Shown here: positions 43,217 through 51,440 of the stretch, piece after piece
How the letters are laid out: every line of letters begins with the position of its first letter
How positions within the stretch are numbered: the first letter of the stretch is position 1
From: Caulobacter endophyticus
GTDB taxonomy: Bacteria > Pseudomonadota > Alphaproteobacteria > Caulobacterales > Caulobacteraceae
Direction: 5' to 3'
NCBI RefSeq assembly: GCF_003116815.1
Contig: NZ_QDKQ01000034.1
Span: 186,001-250,000 of the forward strand
DNA: 64,000 nucleotides
The notes under the pieces: generated by a model
The model's input: only the letters and a program-made list of their open reading frames with translations
The model's database searches: none
What the model was told of the DNA's origin: nothing
Translations under genes and position numbers: made by a program

Positions 43217-43408
43217 GATCTTTCTCCACACGTAAGAGACCAATGTCTCGAGGGTGAGGTGGAGAAGACCGTGCGCGAGGGCCGTCAAGATCCAGCAGAT
43301 ACCTGGTGCGATCAGTCCTTCCAGAAGGAATGGTTGCCCAGCACCACAGGGCGAACGCATCCCTTAGGCTCACTTTGAGCATAAGTCAAGCCGGCTCGGC
43401 TGGCTGGC

Positions 43409-43449
43409 GCCAGATGCGGACCTTGGCATCGTTCTAGGAACGCGACCTT
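43409..43449. repeat. 41-bp direct repeat, right copy
   Basis: Begins GCCAGATGCGG and ends CGCGACCTT; partner of 42996-43036 with 33 of 41 identities. The spacing between copies is 413 bases. Confidence 0.5.
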
Positions 43450-43511
43450 CAGATCGCACCCGCCGACAACGAGCAACCCGGACATTGGAGCCTCGCGCCG
43501 AGAAGGGCCGC

Positions 43512-43703
43512 CTAGTTCCCGGCCGCGTCATCGAGCGTCAAGGGCGGCAAGAGCTCATCGACGGCGGCTAGGCGGTCCAGGACGCCCTCGGCGAAGGGTT
43601 CGACGGCTAGACGCGCTTGCCAGACCTTAACGCCGCGCGCGCCCTGCAATTCCACCTCGCCGGTCAGCGCGCGCCCAGCTGATGACGTCGTCGCCGGCCT
43701 CAT
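43512..43703 (-). pseudogene. possible C-terminal gene fragment
   Basis: A 63-codon frame starting MRPATTSS and continuing GEVELQGARGVKVWQARLAV, then FAEGVLDRLAAVDELLPPL. The composition is protein-like, but no ribosome site or family is apparent and the surroundings look decayed. It may be the end of a longer lost gene. Confidence 0.28.
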
Positions 43704-43951
43704 CATAAATCCGCCGACCGACCCATTGAGCGGCTCAGAAGACCGTCGTGAACGCAACGTCTATCGCGTCGCGCCTCGCCCCGGGGTCACGACGTCCAAC
43801 CCCGGTCCCGCCCGTTCAGCCAGAGCGGCACGCGCCAAAGCCTCCAGTCTTCGGGACAAATTCACACCCGCGCCTACCTGCAACAGCCCTTAAGCCGACT
43901 TGTCGACACAGAGGCAATTGAGGCCAGCTTTCAACGCAATATTGCCGCCAT

Positions 43952-44041
43952 TTAAGTTTCCTCGTCTACTTAGCCCGGCAACTATTAGACTTGGCCGCAA
44001 TTTTATTTCCAGCTAAGTTAAAAACATTCCGCTTAAGTTGG
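43952..44041. repeat. TAAGTT-family edge repeat, copy 3
   Basis: TTTAAGTTTCC (43952), GCTAAGTTAAAAAC (44012) and GCTTAAGTTGGATC (44031) occur within 90 AT-rich bases. Shorter and more diverged than the other copies, it separates the Fic block from the type I secretion block. Confidence 0.4.
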
Positions 44042-44107
44042 ATCACGCTGAACAGCGAGGAATTCTCATAGCGTGATCGGCAGGCCGACGCTGGTCGATC
44101 ACGCTGA
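44041..44107. promoter_or_regulatory. GATCACGCT repeats upstream of the secretion locus
   Basis: GATCACGCTGA at 44041 and 44097 in direct orientation, and the complement AGCGTGATC at 44070-44078. Three copies at 28-29-base intervals directly before the first gene suggest binding sites of an unknown regulator. Confidence 0.45.
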
Positions 44108-44139
44108 AGACCCTCAAACAAGGAAGAAGGAGAAGACCC

Positions 44140-44382
44140 ATGTCCATCCTCGGCAACCTGTTCAGTGACGACAGCAGCAATTCGTCGGATCTCCTCGGCG
44201 TGCTGAACGTCGTGGGTGATGTCGGCGTCGACTATTCGTACGAGTCCGGCAGCACCGATGACGACGGCCAGACCGAAACGAGCTGGGGTTCCGGCTCCTT
44301 CGGCACGGACTTCGACCTGGGCTCAGTCCTGGGTTCGGCGACCGACAGCGCCAGCGACAGCGACGGCGGCGGGTTGTTCTAA
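44140..44382 (+). CDS. small acidic Ser/Gly/Asp-rich protein, candidate type I secretion substrate
   Basis: 80 residues, preceded by AAGGAG. Strongly acidic with no lysine or arginine, rich in Ser, Asp and Gly; begins MSILGNLFSDDSSNSS and ends DSDGGGLF. No Sec signal. A small acidic cargo directly upstream of an ABC exporter/adaptor pair, with a hydrophobic C-terminal end, fits a type I secretion substrate. It lacks repeated GGxGxD nonapeptides and clear glycine zippers, so neither an RTX protein nor a Cdz-type bacteriocin can be claimed. A very stable hairpin follows the gene. Confidence 0.6.
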   Translation: MSILGNLFSDDSSNSSDLLGVLNVVGDVGVDYSYESGSTDDDGQTETSWGSGSFGTDFDLGSVLGSATDSASDSDGGGLF

Positions 44383-44428
44383 CCTGTCTTCGCAGCCGTG
44401 AGCGGGGCGGGCCCTCGGGCCCGCTCCA

Positions 44429-44473
44429 CCCCGGATCGGAGGACGCGGCGATCCCGCGTCCTCCGATCCGGGG
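44429..44473 (+). terminator. 20-bp perfect hairpin between substrate and exporter genes
   Basis: Arms 44429-44448 and 44454-44473 are perfectly complementary, with a 5-base loop (CGATC). A second GC hairpin (GCGGGCCC/GGGCCCGC, 44407-44424) precedes it. There is no T-run, so it more likely protects the upstream mRNA or attenuates read-through than acting as a classic terminator. It would allow much more of the 80-residue protein than of the transport machinery. Confidence 0.6.
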
Positions 44474-44503
44474 ATCGCGCCTAGGCGATTGCCGAGGTGA
44501 TCC

Positions 44504-45478
44504 ATGACCCCCGACGACCCCTATCGCTACGACACTCGCAGCCAGTGGCAGAGCACCACCCTGGCTGACCTCGATCGGCAGCAGGATCCGGCCTCCGATC
44601 CGCCGCGGACGAATGAAGGCGGACCAGCGGCGCTGGATCCCCTTGGCGCGCTGCCCGCCGGGGGAGGCTCGACCGAGCGCGAAAGCGAGGCCGTTCCGGC
44701 GGGCTCCACCGCGCTAGACGACGCCGCCGCAGGTTCACCCGCCGCCTTGCCCACGATGAGCTCCGCGGGCGACGCCCCCGCAAGCGCCCAACCCGCCATG
44801 ACGCCCGGGCCCGCCGGCTCTTCGACCGCTCCGACGGCGAGCCCGGCCTCTGGGGCCGCGCCGGCCACGACGGCCGAAACCTCAGCCAGCCTTTCCATGA
44901 CCCTGACCGTGTCCCTTCCCGCCATTGGGACCGGACCGGCGACGGCCACCGTCTCCGTGGACGCCGATGTTCAGGCCGCTCCAGCGCCTTCGACCGCGAC
45001 GATGACGTCGCTGGCCGGCGCCGTGACCGAAAACGCCGACGCGCTTTTCCACACCTTGACGACCACGCTCGACGCCGCGCCCCAGGCCCTGCAACAGGAT
45101 ATCGATACGGCGATCGACGGCGCCCTCGACACGATAGACGGCGCGCTGGCCCAGACCGCCGACCTGATTGGCGGTCTCTCGCCGACCACCGCCGCCTTGG
45201 CCGAGGATCTCTTCGAGTCCAGTCCGCTCCTCTCCCTGCCATTGGGCGTGCTGATGGATGACGACGGCGAGGGCGAAGAGATCGACGTCCTGGCCGCCGA
45301 CACGGCCAGCGCCCTGTCATCCCTGGCCGTGACGATCTTCGACGACGCCGGCCTGTCGCCCGTATCGCACCTCGCCGACGACGGCCTGCCGGACCTGGCG
45401 GGCGTGCTGGAGGCGTCGCACGTGTCGAGCGTGCTCGACCCGGTAGACCTGCATGACGCGCTCGGACTGCTCGGATGA
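44504..45478 (+). CDS. acidic Ala/Thr/Pro-rich protein, second candidate secretion substrate
   Basis: 324 residues. The first 130 are low-complexity (Ala, Pro, Ser, Thr) without a Sec signal; the rest is acidic helix (VTENADALFHTLTTTLDAAP, then DIDTAIDGALDTIDGALAQT) and a conserved-looking acidic segment MDDDGEGEEIDVLAADTA. It ends DLHDALGLLG, a hydrophobic C-terminus. It lies 87 bases before the exporter gene on the same strand. A secreted surface protein or an accessory of the exporter are both possible. Confidence 0.55.
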   Translation: MTPDDPYRYDTRSQWQSTTLADLDRQQDPASDPPRTNEGGPAALDPLGALPAGGGSTERESEAVPAGSTALDDAAAGSPAALPTMSSAGDAPASAQPAMTPGPAGSSTAPTASPASGAAPATTAETSASLSMTLTVSLPAIGTGPATATVSVDADVQAAPAPSTATMTSLAGAVTENADALFHTLTTTLDAAPQALQQDIDTAIDGALDTIDGALAQTADLIGGLSPTTAALAEDLFESSPLLSLPLGVLMDDDGEGEEIDVLAADTASALSSLAVTIFDDAGLSPVSHLADDGLPDLAGVLEASHVSSVLDPVDLHDALGLLG

Positions 45479-45564
45479 CGGGTCGCCTGTGACGGATCGT
45501 TCGAGGGCCTTGAGCCGTTGGTTGAGCCGCCGCGCCGCGCGGCCAGTGTGAGAGGCGACTTCCC

Positions 45565-47316
45565 ATGGCCCAGCCCGGCGCACCGCCTTCCACCGCGACG
45601 CCCGCCGCGAGACCGAAGGACGAATTCGCCGACGCCCTGCGCCAGTGCCTGCCGCTGTTCTGGACGGCGGCGGTGTTCAGCGGCGGGGTGAACCTGCTAT
45701 TCCTGGCCTCGCCGCTCTATCTGATGCAGATGTATAACCGGGTGATCCCCAGCGGCAGCACGCCGACCCTGGTCACCCTGTCGGCGGCCCTGTTTCTGGC
45801 CCTGGCGACCATGCTGGTGCTCGACGCGGTGCGGGCGCGTTTGCTGACCCGGGCGGCGGCCAGGTTGGACCGACTGCTGTCGCAGCGCGTGTTCCAGACC
45901 ATCGTCGATCTTTCCATGTTGTTCGGCGCGGGCGCGCGCAACGCCCAGCCTCTGCGCGACCTGGACCAGTTCCGCTCGGCCATGGCCGGGCCGGCCGCCC
46001 AACTGTTCTTTGACGGCCCGTGGACGCCGCTGTTCCTGGTCGTGCTGTTCATCCTGCATCCTCTGCTGGGCGTGGTCGGCCTGTTCGGCGCCCTGCTGCT
46101 GCTCGGGCTGGCGGCGATGAACGACATGGTCACCCGGGAGAGCACCGCGACGTCGACCGAAGCGGCCACCCGCAGCTACGTCTTCACCGAGAACGTCGTG
46201 CGGCACGCCGATCCGGTGCACGCAATGGGCATGCTCGACGACCTCGCCGGCCGCTGGCGGGTCGATCGCGAAACGATGATCCAACGCCAGACCGGCGGCG
46301 GAGAGCGCAACGCCGACTTCGCCGCCGCCATCCGCTTCGCGCGCCTGGCCCTGCAGGGCTGCATGCTGGGCGTCGGGGCGCTGCTGGTGATCGAGGGCAA
46401 GATCCTGCCGGCCAGCATCTTCGCCGCCAGCCTGCTGCTGGGCCGGGCCCTGGCGCCGCTGGAGGTGGCGGTGACCGGCTGGCGGCAGCTGTCCCAGGCC
46501 CTCGCCGCGGGTCGTCGGGTGCAGAAGGCGTTGAACGCCGCCCCGCCGGCCCTCGCCGCCCCGACCCGCCTGCCGCCCGCCGACGGCAGGGTGCGGGCGG
46601 CCAAGGCCGTCTACGTGCCGCCCGGGGCCAAGACACCCGCCCTGCGCAACATTCGCCTCGACATCGCCGCCGGCGAAGCCGTCGGCGTGGTCGGTCCGAG
46701 CGGCGCGGGCAAGAGCTCGCTTGCCCGGCTGTTGGTCGCCGCCGCCCGCCCCACCAGCGGCAAGGTGACCATCGGCGGCGTCGACACCGCTCGCTGGACG
46801 CCGAAGGCTTTGTCGATGCACGTGGGCTACCTGCCCCAGAACGTCGGCCTGTTCCCCGGCACGGTGCGCGACAACATCGGCCGCTTCCGCGAGGCGACCG
46901 ACGAGCACGTGGTGGCCGCCGCCATAAAGGCCAATGTCCACGAGATGATCATGGCGCTGCCGCAGGGCTACGAGACGCCGATCCACGAAGGCGGACTTGG
47001 CCTGTCGGGCGGCCAGCGCCAACGCATCGGCCTGGCCCGCGCCCTGTTCGGCGCCCCGCGCCTGCTAGTGCTGGATGAACCCAACGCTCACCTCGACGCC
47101 GAGGGCGAGCGGGCCCTCGCCGAGGCGCTGGCCGAGCTGAAGGCCGGCGGCTGCACCATCGTCATCGTCGCCCACCGGCTCAATCCGCTGAGCCAGGTCG
47201 ATCGCGTGATCGTGCTGAACCAGGGGACGATCGAGATGGACGGCCCCCGGTCGGAGGTCTTCGGCCGCGTGCGCACCGAGGTGGTGCGGAGCTTCGCGCC
47301 CCAGCCGGCGGAGTAG
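45565..47316 (+). CDS. type I secretion ABC transporter (permease-ATPase)
   Basis: 583 residues, PrtD/HasD/RsaD-like. The N-terminal membrane domain begins FWTAAVFSGGVNLLFLASPL and has paired spans (LFLVVLFILHPLLGVVGLFG). The nucleotide-binding domain has Walker A GPSGAGKSS (about 374), signature LSGGQRQRIGLARAL and Walker B LLVLDEPNAHLD. No N-terminal C39 peptidase, so substrates are not cleaved at a double-glycine leader. It energises export across the inner membrane. The adaptor gene follows after 3 bases; no outer-membrane TolC homologue is present, so a chromosomal one is probably shared. Confidence 0.9.
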   Translation: MAQPGAPPSTATPAARPKDEFADALRQCLPLFWTAAVFSGGVNLLFLASPLYLMQMYNRVIPSGSTPTLVTLSAALFLALATMLVLDAVRARLLTRAAARLDRLLSQRVFQTIVDLSMLFGAGARNAQPLRDLDQFRSAMAGPAAQLFFDGPWTPLFLVVLFILHPLLGVVGLFGALLLLGLAAMNDMVTRESTATSTEAATRSYVFTENVVRHADPVHAMGMLDDLAGRWRVDRETMIQRQTGGGERNADFAAAIRFARLALQGCMLGVGALLVIEGKILPASIFAASLLLGRALAPLEVAVTGWRQLSQALAAGRRVQKALNAAPPALAAPTRLPPADGRVRAAKAVYVPPGAKTPALRNIRLDIAAGEAVGVVGPSGAGKSSLARLLVAAARPTSGKVTIGGVDTARWTPKALSMHVGYLPQNVGLFPGTVRDNIGRFREATDEHVVAAAIKANVHEMIMALPQGYETPIHEGGLGLSGGQRQRIGLARALFGAPRLLVLDEPNAHLDAEGERALAEALAELKAGGCTIVIVAHRLNPLSQVDRVIVLNQGTIEMDGPRSEVFGRVRTEVVRSFAPQPAE

Positions 47317-47319
47317 CCC

Positions 47320-48657
47320 ATGCGTCCCGACATCGATCCCGCCAAGATCTGGCGCAGCCTGCCGCCCGAATGGATCCGACGCTATCGCCGCTACATGGGC
47401 GAGGACGCGCCGCGCGGGGCGCTGGACGACGTGCGCGGACCGGTGCGGATAGGCCTGATCGGCCTGGCGCTGTTCTTCGGCGGCTTTCTGCTGTGGGCGG
47501 CCCTGGCCCCGATCTCGGGGGCGGCGACGGCCTCTGGCGTGGTGACGGTGGCCGGCGCGCGGCAGGGCGTGCAGAGCCTAAACGGCGGCGTTGTGGCGGC
47601 CCTGCTGATCAAGGAGGGCGACCGCGTCGCCGCCGGCCAACCTCTGCTGCGGTTGAACGGGATCGGCGGTGGGGCGCGGCTCAGCCAGGCCCAGGCCCAG
47701 CGAGACCTGGCCAAGGCCGCGGAAGCCCGGCTGATCGCCCAGCGCGACAATCTCGGCGCCATCCCCTTTCCACCCGAGCTGCTGGCGCGGCGGGGTGAGC
47801 CGGTGGTCGGCCAGGCCATCGCCAGCCAGCAGGCGCTGTTCGACAGCCGCCGCCGGGTGGTCGAGGCCGAGCAGGCCATCAACCAGGCCAAGATCGACCA
47901 GGCCCAGGCGCAGCTGGCCGGTTCGCGCCGACAGCTGGCCCTGATCAACGAGGAACTGGCCGGCATCCGCTCGCTGTATCGCCGCGGCTACGCCCCCAAG
48001 AGCCGGCTGGTGTCGCTAGAGCGTACGGCCGTCGAACTGCAGACCCAAGGCGCCACGGGGGACGGCGCGGTGCTGCAGGCCAGGCTGACCGCCGCCCAGG
48101 CCGACGAGGCGCGCCTGGCCGAAACGATCGAGCAGTTGCGGCAGGTTCAGGGCCAGCTGTCGCAGGTCGATCCGCAGCTGGCCATCACCCGCTACGGCGC
48201 CGAACGCGACATCGTTCGCGCGCCCTTCGCCGGTCGCGCGGTCGGGGTGGCGCGCCTGGGACCGGGATCGGTGGTTTCGGCCGGCACGCGGGTCGCCGAC
48301 GTCCTGCCCGACGGCCGCGCCTTCATCGTCGAGGCCCAGGTGCGGCCGCAGGACGTCGACGACGTCAAGCTGGGCGGCGAGGCCCATGTGCGCTTCACCA
48401 CCGTCAATCCGCGCGGCCGCTCAAACGTCAAGGGCGTGGTCACCACCCTGTCGGCCGACCGCCTGACCGACAGCCAGGGCCAGGCCTATTACCTGGCCCG
48501 CATCGCGCTCGATCCCGAGGAATTGCGCCGCGATCGCCTGGAGCTTCGGGCCGGTCTGCCGGCGACGGTTAACATCAAGACCGCCGAACGAACCTTCCTG
48601 AGCTATCTGCTGGCTCCGCTGAGCGACGCTATGAGCCGCGCGGCGCGGGAAGAATAA
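47320..48657 (+). CDS. HlyD-family type I secretion adaptor
   Basis: 445 residues. A short cytoplasmic head is followed by one membrane span (IGLIGLALFFGGFLLWAALA, about 45-64), then the lipoyl/barrel-sandwich entry VTVAGARQGVQSLNGGVVAA and KEGDRVAAGQPLLRL, a long coiled coil rich in Gln/Ala (about 120-270), and the returning half (IVRAPFAGRAVGVARLGPGS). This membrane-fusion protein joins the ABC exporter to the outer-membrane channel. Length and architecture match PrtE/RsaE. Confidence 0.9.
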   Translation: MRPDIDPAKIWRSLPPEWIRRYRRYMGEDAPRGALDDVRGPVRIGLIGLALFFGGFLLWAALAPISGAATASGVVTVAGARQGVQSLNGGVVAALLIKEGDRVAAGQPLLRLNGIGGGARLSQAQAQRDLAKAAEARLIAQRDNLGAIPFPPELLARRGEPVVGQAIASQQALFDSRRRVVEAEQAINQAKIDQAQAQLAGSRRQLALINEELAGIRSLYRRGYAPKSRLVSLERTAVELQTQGATGDGAVLQARLTAAQADEARLAETIEQLRQVQGQLSQVDPQLAITRYGAERDIVRAPFAGRAVGVARLGPGSVVSAGTRVADVLPDGRAFIVEAQVRPQDVDDVKLGGEAHVRFTTVNPRGRSNVKGVVTTLSADRLTDSQGQAYYLARIALDPEELRRDRLELRAGLPATVNIKTAERTFLSYLLAPLSDAMSRAAREE

Positions 48658-48897
48658 GCAGTTGCCGCACAGCGCCATCACCGGAAGTTGGTATCCATCC
48701 AGAAGGCAGACATTAACCCCGCCAGACGCATCGGCGAGCTAGATCCTGGTATGGGCTTAGGGCCGGCTGCCGGTTGGTGGCTACCTTCTCAGCTACCGCC
48801 CCGCCCAACACGCGTCGGCCATCGCGGCTGGGGCGCCGAGCATCAAGCAGGCCTCCTGAACCTGGCCGGCCGCTCGGCAAAGAGACCCCCGCGCGCC

Positions 48898-50280
48898 CTA
48901 CCCCGCTTTCAGGCGCGCGGCAGTCTCCTTTACCGCCTCGGCGACGAACCAATCCAAGTGGTCCCTCAGGCCCTCGAGCGTCACCTCGCGATCAAAGCCA
49001 GCGCCATAGCGCCTGAGCCAGGTCATCAGCAGGTCGCGAGCCACCCGATCACACAGCCGATAGTTCCGCACGATCTTGGGATCGTCATTGTCGATGCGCC
49101 CATGGACGATGGCGGACCTGAGATCGTAGGCGCGTCGGATCTCCTTGCCCAGGACCTCGAAATTCCAGGGATCGATGGTGAAGCAGAGCGCCGCGGCGCG
49201 CTCGGACAGGCGGCGCGTCACCCCTCCCTTCTCACCCGTCCATAGCAACCGCTCCATGGCGGTCAGATATTTGACCACCGCTGCGGGACGCCGGGTTTCG
49301 GTCGCAGCGTCGGCGTACCAGGCGGCCGCATCGAGGTAGCGCGCGGCCAACATCGGCGGATCGACCCGATCGGCCACCTTCTGAAGCGCCAGTCCGACGG
49401 CCAAGGCCATGGCCTGCTGAGCCTCCTCCTGGATCCAGCGCCAGAACGACTTGTCGAGCCGTGCGCCCTCCCAGTCCCCCGTCCAGGTCAGAAAGGGCTT
49501 TCCTTCGGCGTCGAAGGCCAAGGTCGAGCGCTGGGCGTTCTGCACCGCAGGCCCGGCTGAGCGGACCTTGCTGGTGCGATCGGCACCGCCCATGACATGC
49601 AGGAAGGCCAGCGCGCCCTGGACGGTTTCATGGGCCACCCGCCGCGAGGTTTCCGGGTCGCAGCGCTGGACGGTCACGCGCGCCACGTCGCTGAACGCCT
49701 CCAGATAGTCCAGCGTCGTACGGCGATCCTTTTCCCGCCACGCGGCGTCATCGTCCTCGCCGGCCGCCCATTGGGCCAGGCTCGCCTCGACCTCGGCGAT
49801 CGCCAGTGCTTTGGGCGTGAAGGTGACGGGCCCGACGACGAAGGTCTGCTCCTGGGGCAAGCGGATGTGACAGGGGATGTAGTGGGTCAGCGGCCGGCAT
49901 TCGGCGGCGGCCTCTTCGATCCAACCCTGCAGGAGCGCGAGGTCCTCGGCGTCGGTCGTACCCTTGAAGTCCGCGCGCAGGATATCCCGGCCAAAGCCGG
50001 CGCGAACCACCCGGAAGGTGCGATCCAGGTCAAGGCAGCCCCGGTGTTCGGACTGGCCGACGGCGTCCACGACAAGGCCGCGCAGCCGATCATAGGCCGG
50101 GCGGCCGATGAGCCGCATCCGCCCTTCGACATCATGCAGCATGCAGGTGAACTCCAGCCCCTTGAGCTCTTTCGTCACCGCCGCGCCCAGCCGCTGAAGC
50201 CGGGTCAGTTCCTCGATCACGAACGAAAAGACCTCGCCGACCGCCTTTGCGGTGACCGCCGGTCCTGCCCCGTCCTGCAT
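48898..50280 (-). CDS. ApeA-like HEPN-domain protein
   Basis: 460 residues from the ATG at 50280, which has GAGGGGG about 8 bases upstream; a longer frame covers a small separate ORF. The N-terminal 250 residues are mixed alpha/beta and unrecognised. The C-terminal 200 are helical with RSAIVHG (388-394), the R-x4-H of HEPN ribonucleases, preceded by KYLTAMERLLW, the pattern of the ApeA-type HEPN domain. HEPN proteins usually cleave RNA and are toxin- or defence-associated. It stands between the secretion locus and Shedu. Confidence 0.68.
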   Translation of the reverse strand: MQDGAGPAVTAKAVGEVFSFVIEELTRLQRLGAAVTKELKGLEFTCMLHDVEGRMRLIGRPAYDRLRGLVVDAVGQSEHRGCLDLDRTFRVVRAGFGRDILRADFKGTTDAEDLALLQGWIEEAAAECRPLTHYIPCHIRLPQEQTFVVGPVTFTPKALAIAEVEASLAQWAAGEDDDAAWREKDRRTTLDYLEAFSDVARVTVQRCDPETSRRVAHETVQGALAFLHVMGGADRTSKVRSAGPAVQNAQRSTLAFDAEGKPFLTWTGDWEGARLDKSFWRWIQEEAQQAMALAVGLALQKVADRVDPPMLAARYLDAAAWYADAATETRRPAAVVKYLTAMERLLWTGEKGGVTRRLSERAAALCFTIDPWNFEVLGKEIRRAYDLRSAIVHGRIDNDDPKIVRNYRLCDRVARDLLMTWLRRYGAGFDREVTLEGLRDHLDWFVAEAVKETAARLKAG

Positions 50281-50330
50281 GTCCAAGCCCCCTCGCCTGT
50301 CGCGCCCCTGACCAGACATAGAGGTCCGGC

Positions 50331-50495
50331 TCACGGACGCAATCGAGCCTCTCCGACGATATCGGCGGTGACGAAGCCGCCCTTGTCCTTGAGCTGGTCG
50401 ACGCGGGCGATCGCGTGCCAGGTCGTGGTAATGCCCACACGCACGGTGCAGGCGTAGTCTCCGACGTCGATGCTGGCCCAAATCAGCTGCCCCAC
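50331..50495 (-). CDS. 54-residue hypothetical protein
   Basis: A short frame upstream of the HEPN gene on the same strand, from a GTG at 50495. The translation is clearly protein-like: beta strands (LIWASIDVGDYACTVRVGIT) then a helix (WHAIARVDQLKDKGGF). It ends 50 bases before the HEPN start, so the two could be co-transcribed and this could be its partner. No ribosome site at good distance; start uncertain. Confidence 0.42.
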   Translation of the reverse strand: MGQLIWASIDVGDYACTVRVGITTTWHAIARVDQLKDKGGFVTADIVGEARLRP

Positions 50496-50594
50496 GATGA
50501 TTGTTCTGGTGGCGTTCCTGCTCGATTCGGCTGAGTCTAATGAGGCTCAGGATTGAGCGCGCTTTGACTGGATACCGAGGAAAGTGAGTGGGGG

Positions 50595-51440
50595 ATGCCA
50601 GAACCGGGCTTGATCGGTGCCGGATTGAAGGCCGTGGCGGCGGCCGTACCGATGACCATCAAGGCGGTCAGTCAAGAACTCGCGAGACGCAACGCGACAG
50701 ACGCCGATGTCGATTTCTCCAGCCTCGACCGAGAGATGGGCGAGGCCCTAGCGGTCCTTGCTCGAGATTCGGGAAACCTATTCAGTGGCGTTTTGAACCA
50801 TCTAAAAGCAGCGGCTTCCGGCGTCCCCGAAATATTCTCGGACGCTGCGGTTCGCGAGTGGGTTTCCCAGACGGAGGTCAAGGACGCGGTCAAGAATGCG
50901 GTCAGGGCGGTCGTTCTGGGCAACGCGACCGATCAGATCGCATTCGCCATCCTCGCTTCGCAAGATGAAGCGCTGCGTCCCGCATTTTCCGCGGCCTTCG
51001 AATACGCCGTTGCGTTCGTCGCGCTGTCGATATTCCGGATCCTCACTCCGGGCGACCGCCTGGCCCAGCAGCGTTTCGACGAGGTTTCAGCCCAGTTGGC
51101 TGATCTTGCGAAGTCGGCGGCAAGCGCCGCCCCACTGAATTCGTTGCAGCGAGACCTACTCGACCAAGAAGCGGCCAAGGCGATCGACCTTTTGCGGAAG
51201 CGACGCTTCTTCCCCGGCTGCGAGATTGCCACGGAAGCGCAAGCACTAGCGGAGCGCCTCTCAGCGGGCGAGCTCAGCCAAGCTTCGAACGCGGTTAGAG
51301 CACCCCAGGAGGTCGCGTCGAGATCAAAGCGACGATCTTGGAGGATGATCGCAACGTCCAGACGCTCACAATTCAGAAGTTCACTCCCGCCTCCGGCCCG
51401 CATGACAAAGTCCACTTCAGTTTCCAGAACCGCGAAATAG
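50595..51440 (+). CDS. truncated N-terminal part of a larger protein, running into Shedu
   Basis: 281 codons, but only about the first 235 have good composition; the last 45 (rich in Arg and Ser) are the out-of-frame reading of the Shedu start. The genuine part is helical: PGLIGAGLKAVAAAVPMTIK, one hydrophobic stretch (YAVAFVALSIFRIL, about 138), and EAAKAIDLLRKRRFFPGCE, like the segment leading into a TPR or NACHT protein. It looks like the start of a longer gene cut at about 51300 and joined to Shedu. It may still be translated. Confidence 0.5.
   Translation: MPEPGLIGAGLKAVAAAVPMTIKAVSQELARRNATDADVDFSSLDREMGEALAVLARDSGNLFSGVLNHLKAAASGVPEIFSDAAVREWVSQTEVKDAVKNAVRAVVLGNATDQIAFAILASQDEALRPAFSAAFEYAVAFVALSIFRILTPGDRLAQQRFDEVSAQLADLAKSAASAAPLNSLQRDLLDQEAAKAIDLLRKRRFFPGCEIATEAQALAERLSAGELSQASNAVRAPQEVASRSKRRSWRMIATSRRSQFRSSLPPPARMTKSTSVSRTAK

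Larger units (their letters stand above)
42957..44139. other. gene-poor 1.2-kb stretch
   Basis: Contains the 41-bp direct repeats, a 9-bp hairpin CGGCCTCAA/TTGAGGCCG (43086-43114), a possible 33-residue peptide, a possible fragment at 43512-43703 (minus), a TAAGTT-type cluster near 44 kb and GATCACGCT repeats before the next gene. No larger gene is convincing; it looks like the site of repeated insertion and decay. Confidence 0.5.

Noticed and set aside
42957..44139. Integron attC array
   Set aside because: The repeats near 43.0 and 43.4 kb lack the paired core sites (GTTRRRY and complement) of attC elements, and no integron integrase lies nearby.
44140..45478. Cdz-type glycine-zipper bacteriocin pair
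   Set aside because: The two acidic proteins lack repeated GxxxG zippers and no small immunity gene is visible, so the resemblance is limited to location next to a type I exporter.
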